Source: Endotrypanum monterogeii (Eukaryota > Euglenozoa > Kinetoplastea > Trypanosomatida > Trypanosomatidae). Taken from it: a stretch of 64,000 bases of DNA. The translations under genes and the position numbers were made by a program. Each line of letters opens with the position of its first letter. Position 1 is the stretch's first letter. Below are positions 50,877-58,100 of the stretch, piece after piece. The notes below the pieces were generated by a model. The model made no database searches and was not told the origin of the DNA. It worked only from the letters and a program-made list of their open reading frames with translations. The stretch spans positions 433,390 through 497,389 of the forward strand of contig CM007326.1 of NCBI GenBank assembly GCA_000333855.2, read 5' to 3'.

Positions 50877-51596
50877 ATGGCGTCGGCATCGAGCACGGAG
50901 ATAGCCAAGCGCATCCGCGAGGGAAATCAGAAGCGCAAAGAGGACGAGCGTAAGAAGCAGCAACTAGAACAGGAGTACCTCGAGGTCATCGCGAACAAAC
51001 TCAAGGAGGACCGACAGGGTCAAAGCTCGACGCGGTTACTGCCGAGTATCCTCATTTGTCTTTTATTTGTGAGTTTCCCGCTCTCAGAGCAGGTGGTGGA
51101 CTGGTGTTTGGTGAGCATCTTCTGTGTGCTGAACGCGCTTCTCGCATTCCTTTTCACGAACCCATCGGAGTGGCGGAACATCACCTCAACGGTTCTCATC
51201 AACTTTCTCCTCGTTCGTTTCTCGACTGAGATCTACAATATTCCTCAGCGACTGAAGCAAGTGTCGCCAATTATTGTTGCCACGTACGCCACCGCAAATG
51301 CCCTCATTGGTGCTGTGGCATACTTCGTATATGTGAGCCCGCGCCTTCTCTGCCTCCCCCACAGCTGCGGTCTGAGACGGCGGGAGAAGAAATCGTCTGC
51401 TAAGCATGAGGGCCCTCATTCGAGCGAGCATGATACCCTGGAGGCATTCGCGATGCAGAAGGCGGAGGCCGAGCGGCTCGACCTCCTGCTTTGTCTATTA
51501 TTACTACTCAACGTGGTCGCACTCATCTACCTCGACGTCATTCCCTTCCATCTGATCCTGCGGAATGGACTCAACGCATTTCGACTACTCCAATAG
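50877..51596 (+). CDS. Multi-pass membrane protein of unknown function
   Basis: The start chosen is the ATG at 50877 (239 residues), following a C-rich stretch. Residues 5-45 are a highly charged helix (EIAKRIREGNQKRKEDERKK), cytosolic. Membrane segments are predicted near 54-70, 72-90, 97-112, 126-147 and 203-225. The loop at ~150-190 is charged (LRRREKKSSAKHEGPHSSEH). There is no signal peptide or retention motif I recognise. The charged N-terminal coiled coil followed by short helices resembles small ER membrane proteins. No family is recognised. Confidence 0.7.
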   Translation: MASASSTEIAKRIREGNQKRKEDERKKQQLEQEYLEVIANKLKEDRQGQSSTRLLPSILICLLFVSFPLSEQVVDWCLVSIFCVLNALLAFLFTNPSEWRNITSTVLINFLLVRFSTEIYNIPQRLKQVSPIIVATYATANALIGAVAYFVYVSPRLLCLPHSCGLRRREKKSSAKHEGPHSSEHDTLEAFAMQKAEAERLDLLLCLLLLLNVVALIYLDVIPFHLILRNGLNAFRLLQ

Positions 51597-52302
51597 AACA
51601 GAAGCAGAGAAACAGAGAGAAGAGGGGTGGCTCCCGCTCATGACTGAGTACGCTTCTCTGCCCATGTGAATCGTTACGTCTATGGAGTGTCTCTCCCGTG
51701 TTTCTTCTGCTGTTAAACACCATGTCTCTAATGTGTACTGAGTCCCCTACCTACAAGGACCCCTGTCTGTGTGGAGCTCGCCACTGCATCACGCGATGGA
51801 GTGCGCCAAGCGAGAGCATCCAACTAACCACTTGATTTTCGTATTACAAATGCTTTCTTTTGTCCTGGGAATGCGACAACCACTCCTACGTGTTGATGTG
51901 CATGTGTGAACCCATGGTGCGCTTTTTTGTTCAAGTAGACGGTGTACAGACAAACGTGCACGATGGGCAAAGGCACCTGAGATTCCAGACGATCTCGCTC
52001 CTTCTTCAAGCCTTCATGGTTCTCTGCAAAACCTATAGCGCCTCGAGTCCGCACCGCGCGCACCCGTGTGCACCTCTCTCGCTGCCCTACATCCTCCCCC
52101 TCCTCCTGTTTGGTTTTCTCGACATCAAGTCGTTTTACAACCGACATTTTTTCTCGACTATCACCGACAACTCTATCGCTCGTCCTCTATATACCTCTGC
52201 ATCCTGGCATACCACCGGTACATTGCATCGATCTCTCACCAGAACCTCTACAGATTCTCCTCGGTCTTTTTAGCCTCCGACTTCGAACGGGAGAACAACA
52301 AA
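51597..52302. other. Intergenic region
   Basis: No gene is seen; a 137-codon frame crosses it without a domain. CT-rich sequence at 52074-52110 and the tract at 52255-52273 may serve trans-splicing. Confidence 0.5.
52255..52273 (+). promoter_or_regulatory. Candidate trans-splice acceptor
   Basis: TTCTCCTCGGTCTTTTTAG with AG at 52272-52273, 29 bases before the ATG at 52303. Confidence 0.5.
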
Positions 52303-52800
52303 ATGGGGCGACGTCGTAAAAATGGTGGCAGGAGTCAAAGTCACACCGGCCTCGACCCCACGGCGAACAGCACCGCACCCGAGAGCGCGACCCCCACGCA
52401 GGACCTGGCCTCAGAGCATCTCGATGCTGAAGAAAACAGTGGAAGTTATGCCAGAGGAAAGGCAGCAGCCACGCCTCCAGCGCCGACAACCATCTTGCCC
52501 CCTGCAGAGCCCACGCAGAAACCTGAAGATGCGCTGACCCCCACCGAGGCAGTGGCTGCTATAAATGCGTATGCGCACCACAACGCCGTCGCACCGATCA
52601 TCCCCGCCAGTGTTATACTGGAGCCCGGCAACATCGAGGAGAACCCGGTCGCGACGACAGCAGTCGTCAAAGTGACCTCACTCCCTGCATCGCGGAAAAG
52701 GGTTGTCTTGATCACCTCCGCAGCCACCGCAGAGGAGAGTCAACAGCCACACGAGGCGCGATGTGTCGAGTCAGCGTGTACCTACTGCGCTGTCCTGTAG
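52303..52800 (+). CDS. Small Ala/Pro/Thr-rich protein with C-terminal CaaX-like box
   Basis: The protein has 165 residues from the ATG at 52303. It starts MGRRRKNGGRSQ (basic) and is largely disordered, rich in Ala, Pro, Thr and Glu; the part at ~85-125 (LTPTEAVAAINAYAHHNAVA) may be helical. The chain ends CVESACTYCAVL. The last four residues, CAVL, fit a CaaX prenylation box, with Leu at the end favouring geranylgeranylation, and extra cysteines nearby could be palmitoylated. This predicts membrane attachment through the C-terminus. It is the last gene of the + strand array. No family is recognised. Confidence 0.65.
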   Translation: MGRRRKNGGRSQSHTGLDPTANSTAPESATPTQDLASEHLDAEENSGSYARGKAAATPPAPTTILPPAEPTQKPEDALTPTEAVAAINAYAHHNAVAPIIPASVILEPGNIEENPVATTAVVKVTSLPASRKRVVLITSAATAEESQQPHEARCVESACTYCAVL

Positions 52801-52927
52801 TTGAAACCGAATGCAGTGACGGGGAGGTCCCCCCCTCTTTTTTTTCGGTGACGCTCGGGAGCCCCGCGCCCATCAAGCACCACCGTGCAGAATCGACCTT
52901 TGGATGGGAAACCCCTCCCCTGCACGC

Positions 52928-52992
52928 GGCCAGCGGCCCCCCCCCCGCCCACGGTGGCTGGCCGAGGAGCCAGGCGCCGTGGGCCGCTGGCC
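52928..52992. terminator. Large GC-rich hairpin at the end of the + strand array
   Basis: Three nested stems are visible: GGCCAGCGG (52928-52936) with CCGCTGGCC (52984-52992), CCCACGG (52948-52954) with CCGTGGG (52977-52983), and TGGCT (52955-52959) with AGCCA (52968-52972). About 21 base pairs are formed, with a C-rich bulge and an 8-base loop. A 14-G run follows directly. It lies 128 bases after the last + strand stop codon. A role in transcription termination or polymerase pausing is inferred from position. Confidence 0.5.
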
Positions 52993-53458
52993 CCCGCGGG
53001 GGGGGGGGGGGCCGCGCCGGGCAGGGGAAAAAACGAGGGCTGAACGGAAGGCGAGAAGCGCCACAGGAAGAGGTGCGGCGACCGCCAGTGGCACGAACTC
53101 GAAAACGACTCGCTAGATATCTTACAAAACGACGGCACAAGGGCGTCGAGGAACTATGTCCTACAAAAAAACGTCAGCTGCGACGTGTTTCTGTACTCGA
53201 TGTTTATGTGCATCTTGCGGCAAACATAAATATGGAACTTCAGATGCACAGGGAAGCCCCCAAAAGACACAAATTTTCAAGACGCCTTGAAGGAACTTAA
53301 GCATTGTTTTTTTTTCTTTTAATCGACTCCTTGTCGACGGGTACCGATCGCATACAAAGCACTTGACACTTATTACTTCATTAAACACGAAATGTGAGCC
53401 CAAGGGCATTGAACCCATTTTCGCAAAGGTCAACCGCATACTCGGCGTTACCAAACTA

Positions 53459-53768
53459 TATATATATATATTGATTACTGAGAAATGTTGGTAACAAATC
53501 GAAGTCCTCTCGAAGGAAAAAAGCTAAGGAAGAGTTCAAGTTGGTAGGAGGGACAACAAAAAAAAAAAATGTTAAAAAACCGCAAGACCGATGTGCTTCG
53601 TTAGGGGAAAAGGGGAAATTTATAGCGATTCCCATACTACAGCACTCTCTTATCGTCTTTTTTTGTTACAAAAAAAAAAGTTGGTGTAATAAGAATTTGA
53701 ATGCCTCGTGTGTGTACACCAGGCAACTACAGCCGCTGGGTTGGACGATGCCCCTTACTCGCCCCTCA
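53459..53768. repeat. Direct repeat copy 1 (apparently empty target site)
   Basis: About 310 bases nearly identical to 54313-54623, starting in a TATATATATA tract followed by TTGATTACTGAGAAATG and ending ...CGCCCCTCA at the 10-N gap. Only homopolymer-length and single-base differences are seen. Copy 1 is joined to unique upstream DNA; copy 2 is joined to a retroelement tail. Confidence 0.93.
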
Positions 53769-53778
53769 NNNNNNNNNN

Positions 53779-54312
53779 GGATACGCGACCATCGGTGCGC
53801 GGAGACCCCGGAGCACTTAATGTGCTGCCCTGGACTACAAGATCTCCGGACAAAATACAGGATCAACGACGTGCCCTTTAAAGACATCGGCTCCAATATA
53901 GAGTTATCTTTGTTCCTTTGTGAGGTGTTCCAGCTCCCTGACCCGATTCCGCCCGAACCCGAATGCCTACTTCCTCCAGCGCCACCGCCATCACCGTGTG
54001 ATCAAGGCCGTGATTCTCTTCCTGCCTCGGCTTCTGGATTATCTCTTCCTGCCTCGGCTTCTGGATTATCTCTTCCTGCTTCGGCTTCACATTCACCAAA
54101 GAAAAGGGTGCCGTTGAGGAGGGCACGTGAAAGCTCGCCCGAAAATTGCTTACATGCTCGGAAAGCTGCTCGTCGCGAGGACAGACTCCCTCCGAGGACC
54201 TCCTCTCCATTGACGCACAGAAGAAAGGGAGACCGATCCAGAGAGAAGGATAGTGGGGGAGAAGGCGACGGCAAGAGAGTCCCCCGTAGTAGGACACATT
54301 TGAAAAAAAAAA
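53779..54312 (+). mobile_element. 3' end of an ingi/L1Tc-like retrotransposon (5' part lost in gap)
   Basis: Positions 53779-54221 are identical, base for base, to 63439-63881 of the full element. The frame encodes the last part of the element's protein: the C/H-rich motif ETPEHLMCCP, a Pro-rich stretch, three copies of a nine-residue SLPASASGL-type unit, and a basic tail. Here the frame stays open past the position where the full copy has a stop. It ends in A11, directly followed by (TA)n. Its left edge is the 10-N gap, so I cannot tell a 5'-truncated copy from a complete one broken by the assembly. Confidence 0.9.
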
Positions 54313-54623
54313 ATATATATATATTGATTACTGAGAAATGTTGGTAACAAATCGAAGTCCTCTCGAAGGAAAAAAGCTAAGGAAGAGTTCAAGTTGGTAG
54401 GAGGGACAACAACAAAAAAAAAATGTTAAAAAACCGCAAGACCGATGTGCTTCGTTAGGGGAAAAGGGGAAATTTATAGCGATTCCCATACTACAGCACT
54501 CTCTTATCGTCTTTTTTTGTTACCAAAAAAAAAAGTTGGTGTAATAAGAATTTGAATGCCTCGTGTGTGTACACCAGGCAACTACAGCCGCTGGGTTGGA
54601 CGATGCCCCTTACTCGCCCCTCA
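54313..54623. repeat. Direct repeat copy 2 (retroelement-flanking)
   Basis: Second copy of the 310-base repeat, running without a gap into the 3' end of the transporter gene (CCCGGAATACAATCC). It starts immediately at the poly(A) of the retroelement fragment, in a (TA)n tract. Confidence 0.93.
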
Positions 54624-54639
54624 CCCGGAATACAATCCG

Positions 54640-56565
54640 CTACTTGGCTTCAGCCACACCACCTTTGAGTTCGACGCGTGTGCTGTCATCGCCTCCGGGG
54701 CGTTGCTGCGGCGGAAGGGGCTCAGCAGCATTTAGAATGGGTTTCCCGTTGTGATCGATTCGGTCGCAGATTCGCGCATTCGGCAACATCACGAACGCGA
54801 GTGGGATTATCAGCAGCGGCATGCACAAGTGGCCCGTGATGATCAAATACGGCAAGTTGTCGAAGTTGCATGGCTTTCTTAAGGAAATGGGCCAAATGCT
54901 CTCCATCAAAAGAGACCCAATAGCCATGGACATGGAAACACCGGCGCTGTTGAACCCGGCCAGAATCGCGAAAGCAATCGTCTCGGTTCCGCGTGGGCAA
55001 AGACGAGACATGAGGATCTGCGCCGGCATCAACGACATCACAAAGCAGATCTCGTATACAATGGCGTCACCAAGGATATAGGCGGCGTGATCGGGAATGC
55101 CAATGTAGAGATTCCATCGCTTGACGATAATCAAATCAAAGATCGATCCTAGCACCTGCAGGAGAGAGGTCGCGATAAAAACAAAGGCAAATTTGTGATT
55201 CGAGAAGAAACGGGTGAAAAGCACGGCGCCAGTAACGCCACCGACATCTGTGATTAGGGCACCGACGGTATGGTAAAACGTGTATGAGAAGTTCGGGCCG
55301 TCCACCACGCAACCGGCCCTGGGGAGGTAGAAATTGTGTAGCGCGCCGGGAATCTGTAAGTACAGGACAGTGTTGAGGTAAATAAAAACGGCTGCCTTGG
55401 CGAGGACACACGGAAGTGCCAGAAAGGCGCCACCGATGAACACGGTAGCAATGGCAATGCAGATGTAAAGAAGACTCCCTCGGCCACCGAGCAAAGTTAC
55501 ACAAGTCTGGGCAATAATGCAACAAGCCATGGTCAACGCGTACACGATGAGTCTCCAGTTTTTTCTCGCCACCCCGACGTTGAACTCCAGTGAACCGAAG
55601 GCGTACGAGATGATTTCCGGCCGCTCGTACTCCACGTCGTCCTCATAGTACTCCGTTGCAACCCCGATCGTACCCACCTCCTCAGGGCCTCCATATGTTT
55701 TGACTTTTTCACACGGACCATCGACCGCGTCGGTTGACGGCGACAGTCCCGACCGCCTTTCCTCCTCCAAGAGCAAAAGGGCATCGAGTTGGCGGTTGGT
55801 GCGGTTTTTTTTTTCGCCGTACCAGTTGAAGATGAAGAAGAAGATGGTGGCGAACTGCAATATAGCTGAGATGATGACACCCACGTACGTCAGCTTTGCA
55901 TCCGATAATGGCCCTATCATGGTGGACGCAATGAACGTGCCGACAAACGTCATGGCCCACACCCAGCTCACCACTGCCGGGCCAACCTTGGGGTTTTGAC
56001 GCATCGAGCGACTGAAGTGGCCCTGGGATAGGACATCGATGCACGACTTGGCAAAACAGGTGAAAAACATACACACAGCGGCCGCGTTCGCCGACGACGA
56101 CCTCGCCGGCAGAAGTGCGTACACCAGAGCGGCCGCCGTGCCCAGTAGCGCCGAAAACACCATGTACCATCGCTTCGTGTAGCCAAACAGAGCCACCACA
56201 TCCGCCACCGACGCTACCAACGGCTTCAGCGACCAACCAAGGCTGTACAAGGAAGCGAGGCGCTGGTATCGTGCAGCGCTCACTCCATAGCTACGCACGA
56301 ACATTGGCTGGCGAGATAGATTGATGATTCGACTAGATGCACCCTTCGACAGCATGTAACAGAAGCCTAGGGAAAGGGAAAACCTGGGTCCAAAGGCGGC
56401 GGTCACTTCACCGAAAAGTGGTACTTTGCGCAAGCAAGGTGCTTGCTCAAACAGCGTTGTCGCTGTAGGATGCTCGTACACCTCACGCATCAGTTCCTCT
56501 TGGCCACCATTTCGCCTGGATGATGAGTCATCGAAAGGCGTTCGATACGCCTCAGTATTCATCAT
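54640..56565 (-). CDS. Folate/biopterin transporter (BT1 family)
   Basis: The protein has 641 residues, starting at one of two adjacent ATGs (56565 or 56562); the frame is open further upstream only from GTG. It is a 12-helix major-facilitator-type protein of the folate-biopterin transporter family, which is much expanded in trypanosomatids because they cannot make pteridines. The family signature is visible at ~55-145: LSLGFCYMLSKGASSRII, ARYQRLASLYSLGWSLKPLVAS (the helix 2 W-x-x-KP motif), VADVVALFGYTKRWYMV. A long hydrophilic central loop (~255-320) with a basic and acidic stretch separates the two halves, then further helices run to the C-terminus. It imports folate or biopterin across the plasma membrane. 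It is the only - strand gene in the window. Confidence 0.9.
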   Translation of the reverse strand: MMNTEAYRTPFDDSSSRRNGGQEELMREVYEHPTATTLFEQAPCLRKVPLFGEVTAAFGPRFSLSLGFCYMLSKGASSRIINLSRQPMFVRSYGVSAARYQRLASLYSLGWSLKPLVASVADVVALFGYTKRWYMVFSALLGTAAALVYALLPARSSSANAAAVCMFFTCFAKSCIDVLSQGHFSRSMRQNPKVGPAVVSWVWAMTFVGTFIASTMIGPLSDAKLTYVGVIISAILQFATIFFFIFNWYGEKKNRTNRQLDALLLLEEERRSGLSPSTDAVDGPCEKVKTYGGPEEVGTIGVATEYYEDDVEYERPEIISYAFGSLEFNVGVARKNWRLIVYALTMACCIIAQTCVTLLGGRGSLLYICIAIATVFIGGAFLALPCVLAKAAVFIYLNTVLYLQIPGALHNFYLPRAGCVVDGPNFSYTFYHTVGALITDVGGVTGAVLFTRFFSNHKFAFVFIATSLLQVLGSIFDLIIVKRWNLYIGIPDHAAYILGDAIVYEICFVMSLMPAQILMSRLCPRGTETIAFAILAGFNSAGVSMSMAIGSLLMESIWPISLRKPCNFDNLPYLIITGHLCMPLLIIPLAFVMLPNARICDRIDHNGKPILNAAEPLPPQQRPGGDDSTRVELKGGVAEAK

Positions 56566-57812
56566 CGAGGGTAGGAAAAAAAGGAAATAAAATAGAAGGA
56601 AAACATCAGATGCAAGTATCCGGAAATATGTTGCTAGCAATGTGTTGAAATTTGGGGAGGTCACAAACTGCGAGTAAAAAAGTTGTTGTGTGGTAGATGA
56701 AAAAAAAAAAAGATTGTTATAGGAGTATTATTTTACTGATAAAAGCGTAGAAGCGGGGGTTTGCTAAGCAAGAGGTTCGCCGTCAAAAAAAAAAGAAAAA
56801 GAGGTGCAATGAGGGGATGCGTAGTGGCGGAGCAAAGCGATGGTGAAGCAAAAACGCAAAAAACACACGACGAAATTCGACGTCAACGCGACACACACTA
56901 TGACGCGGCGCCAAGCCCCAGAAAAGGTTGTTGGTCCTCGACGAAACCACATCCTGCTTGTCCGCCCAGAGAAAATGAATGGCATAACTGTTCTGTTGTA
57001 GTAGAAGAATTTGGTTTCTTGTCTGCGGTGGATTTGGCACCTGTTCACGGGAGCCCTCCCTCCTCAGAGAAGACAAAAGGATCCACTACGTACCTTCGAA
57101 AAACATACCGTACCGATGTAGCTGCAGCTACTTGCGAGTCGCCAGCTCCGTTTAGTGTACCCTACCGTGAGTGCGAACTGATGAACTCCCTTTCCAACTC
57201 AACGAGAAGCGCGCCGGTGTCTTCTTTCGAAACCCGAAAGAAGCTGAGCAGGTCAATGTTACTCAGCCGCATCCCGTGACGCAGCGTAGTCAACGCTCCC
57301 TTCATTGCTCTGTTAGTGAGGCACGGCAAAGTAACAATGGTTTTTTTTCTTCAACATTCATCTATCGGCGCGAGGAATCTCAAGCGCAAAGAGTGTGTGC
57401 GTGAGTGATGCCGTTGAACGAGCAGCCGCCACCCCAGCCTCCAAAGCAGAAGTATGAAGCAAAGATTCTGCAAGAACAAACAGCGCCTGGAGCAGCACCA
57501 CTACAGAGAGCAACCACGTTTTTTTTGTTCTCGTAGCAACATAAAGCACCTGCAAGGCGCTTCTGGGACCAAAACAACACATGAACTATGAGCATCTTCT
57601 GAGAAGCCACATGAATGGCTTCAGGCGCGAGCATAGGAAACGATCATTCACTGCAACTCGGAGGCCAGGTGTTTTTTTTTTCGAGACCTCAATGCGAACC
57701 GCATTCCGAGGGTGATATGCACATGGTCTCCAAGTTTCTACGATCACCTAGCGTGCTGTATTGTACACAAATGTGTAGCAACACAGCGCCTTGCTGAAGC
57801 TACCAAGACACT
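56566..57812. other. Region between transporter gene and retroelement
   Basis: Upstream of the - strand transporter gene and downstream to the retroelement start. It is less GC-rich than the array. Poly-A tracts at 56700-56711 and 56786-56795 (T/C-rich on the - strand) may supply the transporter's splice acceptor. One weak open frame is listed separately. Confidence 0.5.
56809..57279 (+). CDS. Doubtful open frame, 156 residues
   Basis: Open frame from the ATG at 56809 to the TGA at 57277-57279. The product is hydrophilic (Glu, Lys, Ser, Thr-rich) with no signal peptide, membrane helix or domain. Codon use is not clearly different from chance. It would be a + strand gene upstream of a - strand gene, with a divergent arrangement that is unusual but possible. 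I list it only because it is the longest frame in this gap. Confidence 0.25.
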   Translation: MRGCVVAEQSDGEAKTQKTHDEIRRQRDTHYDAAPSPRKGCWSSTKPHPACPPRENEWHNCSVVVEEFGFLSAVDLAPVHGSPPSSEKTKGSTTYLRKTYRTDVAAATCESPAPFSVPYRECELMNSLSNSTRSAPVSSFETRKKLSRSMLLSRIP

Positions 57813-57870
57813 CCGTAGCGACGCCGGCCACCTCAACGTGGTGCTACGGTCCAGTACCCCGTGAAGGGGG
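57813..57870 (+). ncRNA. HDV-like ribozyme / Pr77-type 5' hallmark of the retroelement
   Basis: P1: CCGTAGC (57813-57819) pairs perfectly with GCTACGG (57843-57849). P3: CCAC (57828-57831) with GTGG (57838-57841). P4: CCCC (57857-57860) with GGGG (57866-57869) around GTGAA. From memory, L1Tc's 77-base promoter/ribozyme starts with the same P1 shape but different bases and shares the central GGCCACCTCAACGTGGT block. Different P1 bases with kept pairing suggest a maintained fold. P2 is not clear; 57823-57827 with 57911-57915 is one option. In L1Tc this segment is also an internal promoter. Confidence 0.65.
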
Positions 57871-58061
57871 AAGCCAAGAGCTCGCATCCCGTCCCCCCGG
57901 GGGCGGTTTGCCGGCTTCGGGACCGCGCAAACAGGTCGTGGGTAGCGTCTGGACTAGGAGGCCTGGGTCAATGACTACGCTTGTACTACCCCGTGGATTC
58001 ACCTGGCCAACCGTGGTCCCTCTTTTTACTTTTTCTTTTCTGGATCGGTTGCTCCTTTTTG

Positions 58062-58100
58062 CGCTGTGGTGATGTGGAGAGGAATCCTGGACCCGTCTTG
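58062..58100 (+). other. 2A ribosome-skipping peptide
   Basis: Codons for CGDVERNPGP, matching the D-x-E-x-N-P-G-P consensus, preceded by a hydrophobic stretch (FLLFLFWIGCSFLR). 2A separates the leader from the downstream protein by skipping the Gly-Pro bond. It is known at the N-terminus of L1Tc and ingi. No in-frame ATG precedes it; the nearest ATG (57971) is in another frame, which suggests an upstream frameshift or a non-AUG start. Confidence 0.9.

Larger units (their letters stand above)
52801..54639. other. Convergent strand-switch region
   Basis: The + strand array ends at 52800 and the next gene runs on the - strand and ends at 54640, so RNA polymerase II transcription from both sides meets here. 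In Leishmania such sites are terminators marked by base J. The region holds the GC-rich hairpin (52928-52992), an A/T-rich stretch, a 310-bp direct repeat, a 10-N gap and a retrotransposon 3' end. No host gene is seen; a 179-codon frame starting at 52761 overlaps the previous gene and has no domain. Confidence 0.75.

Noticed and set aside
52761..53300. 179-codon open frame with a basic C-terminal half
   Set aside because: It overlaps the end of the previous gene and the GC hairpin; the basic stretch looks histone-like only in composition.
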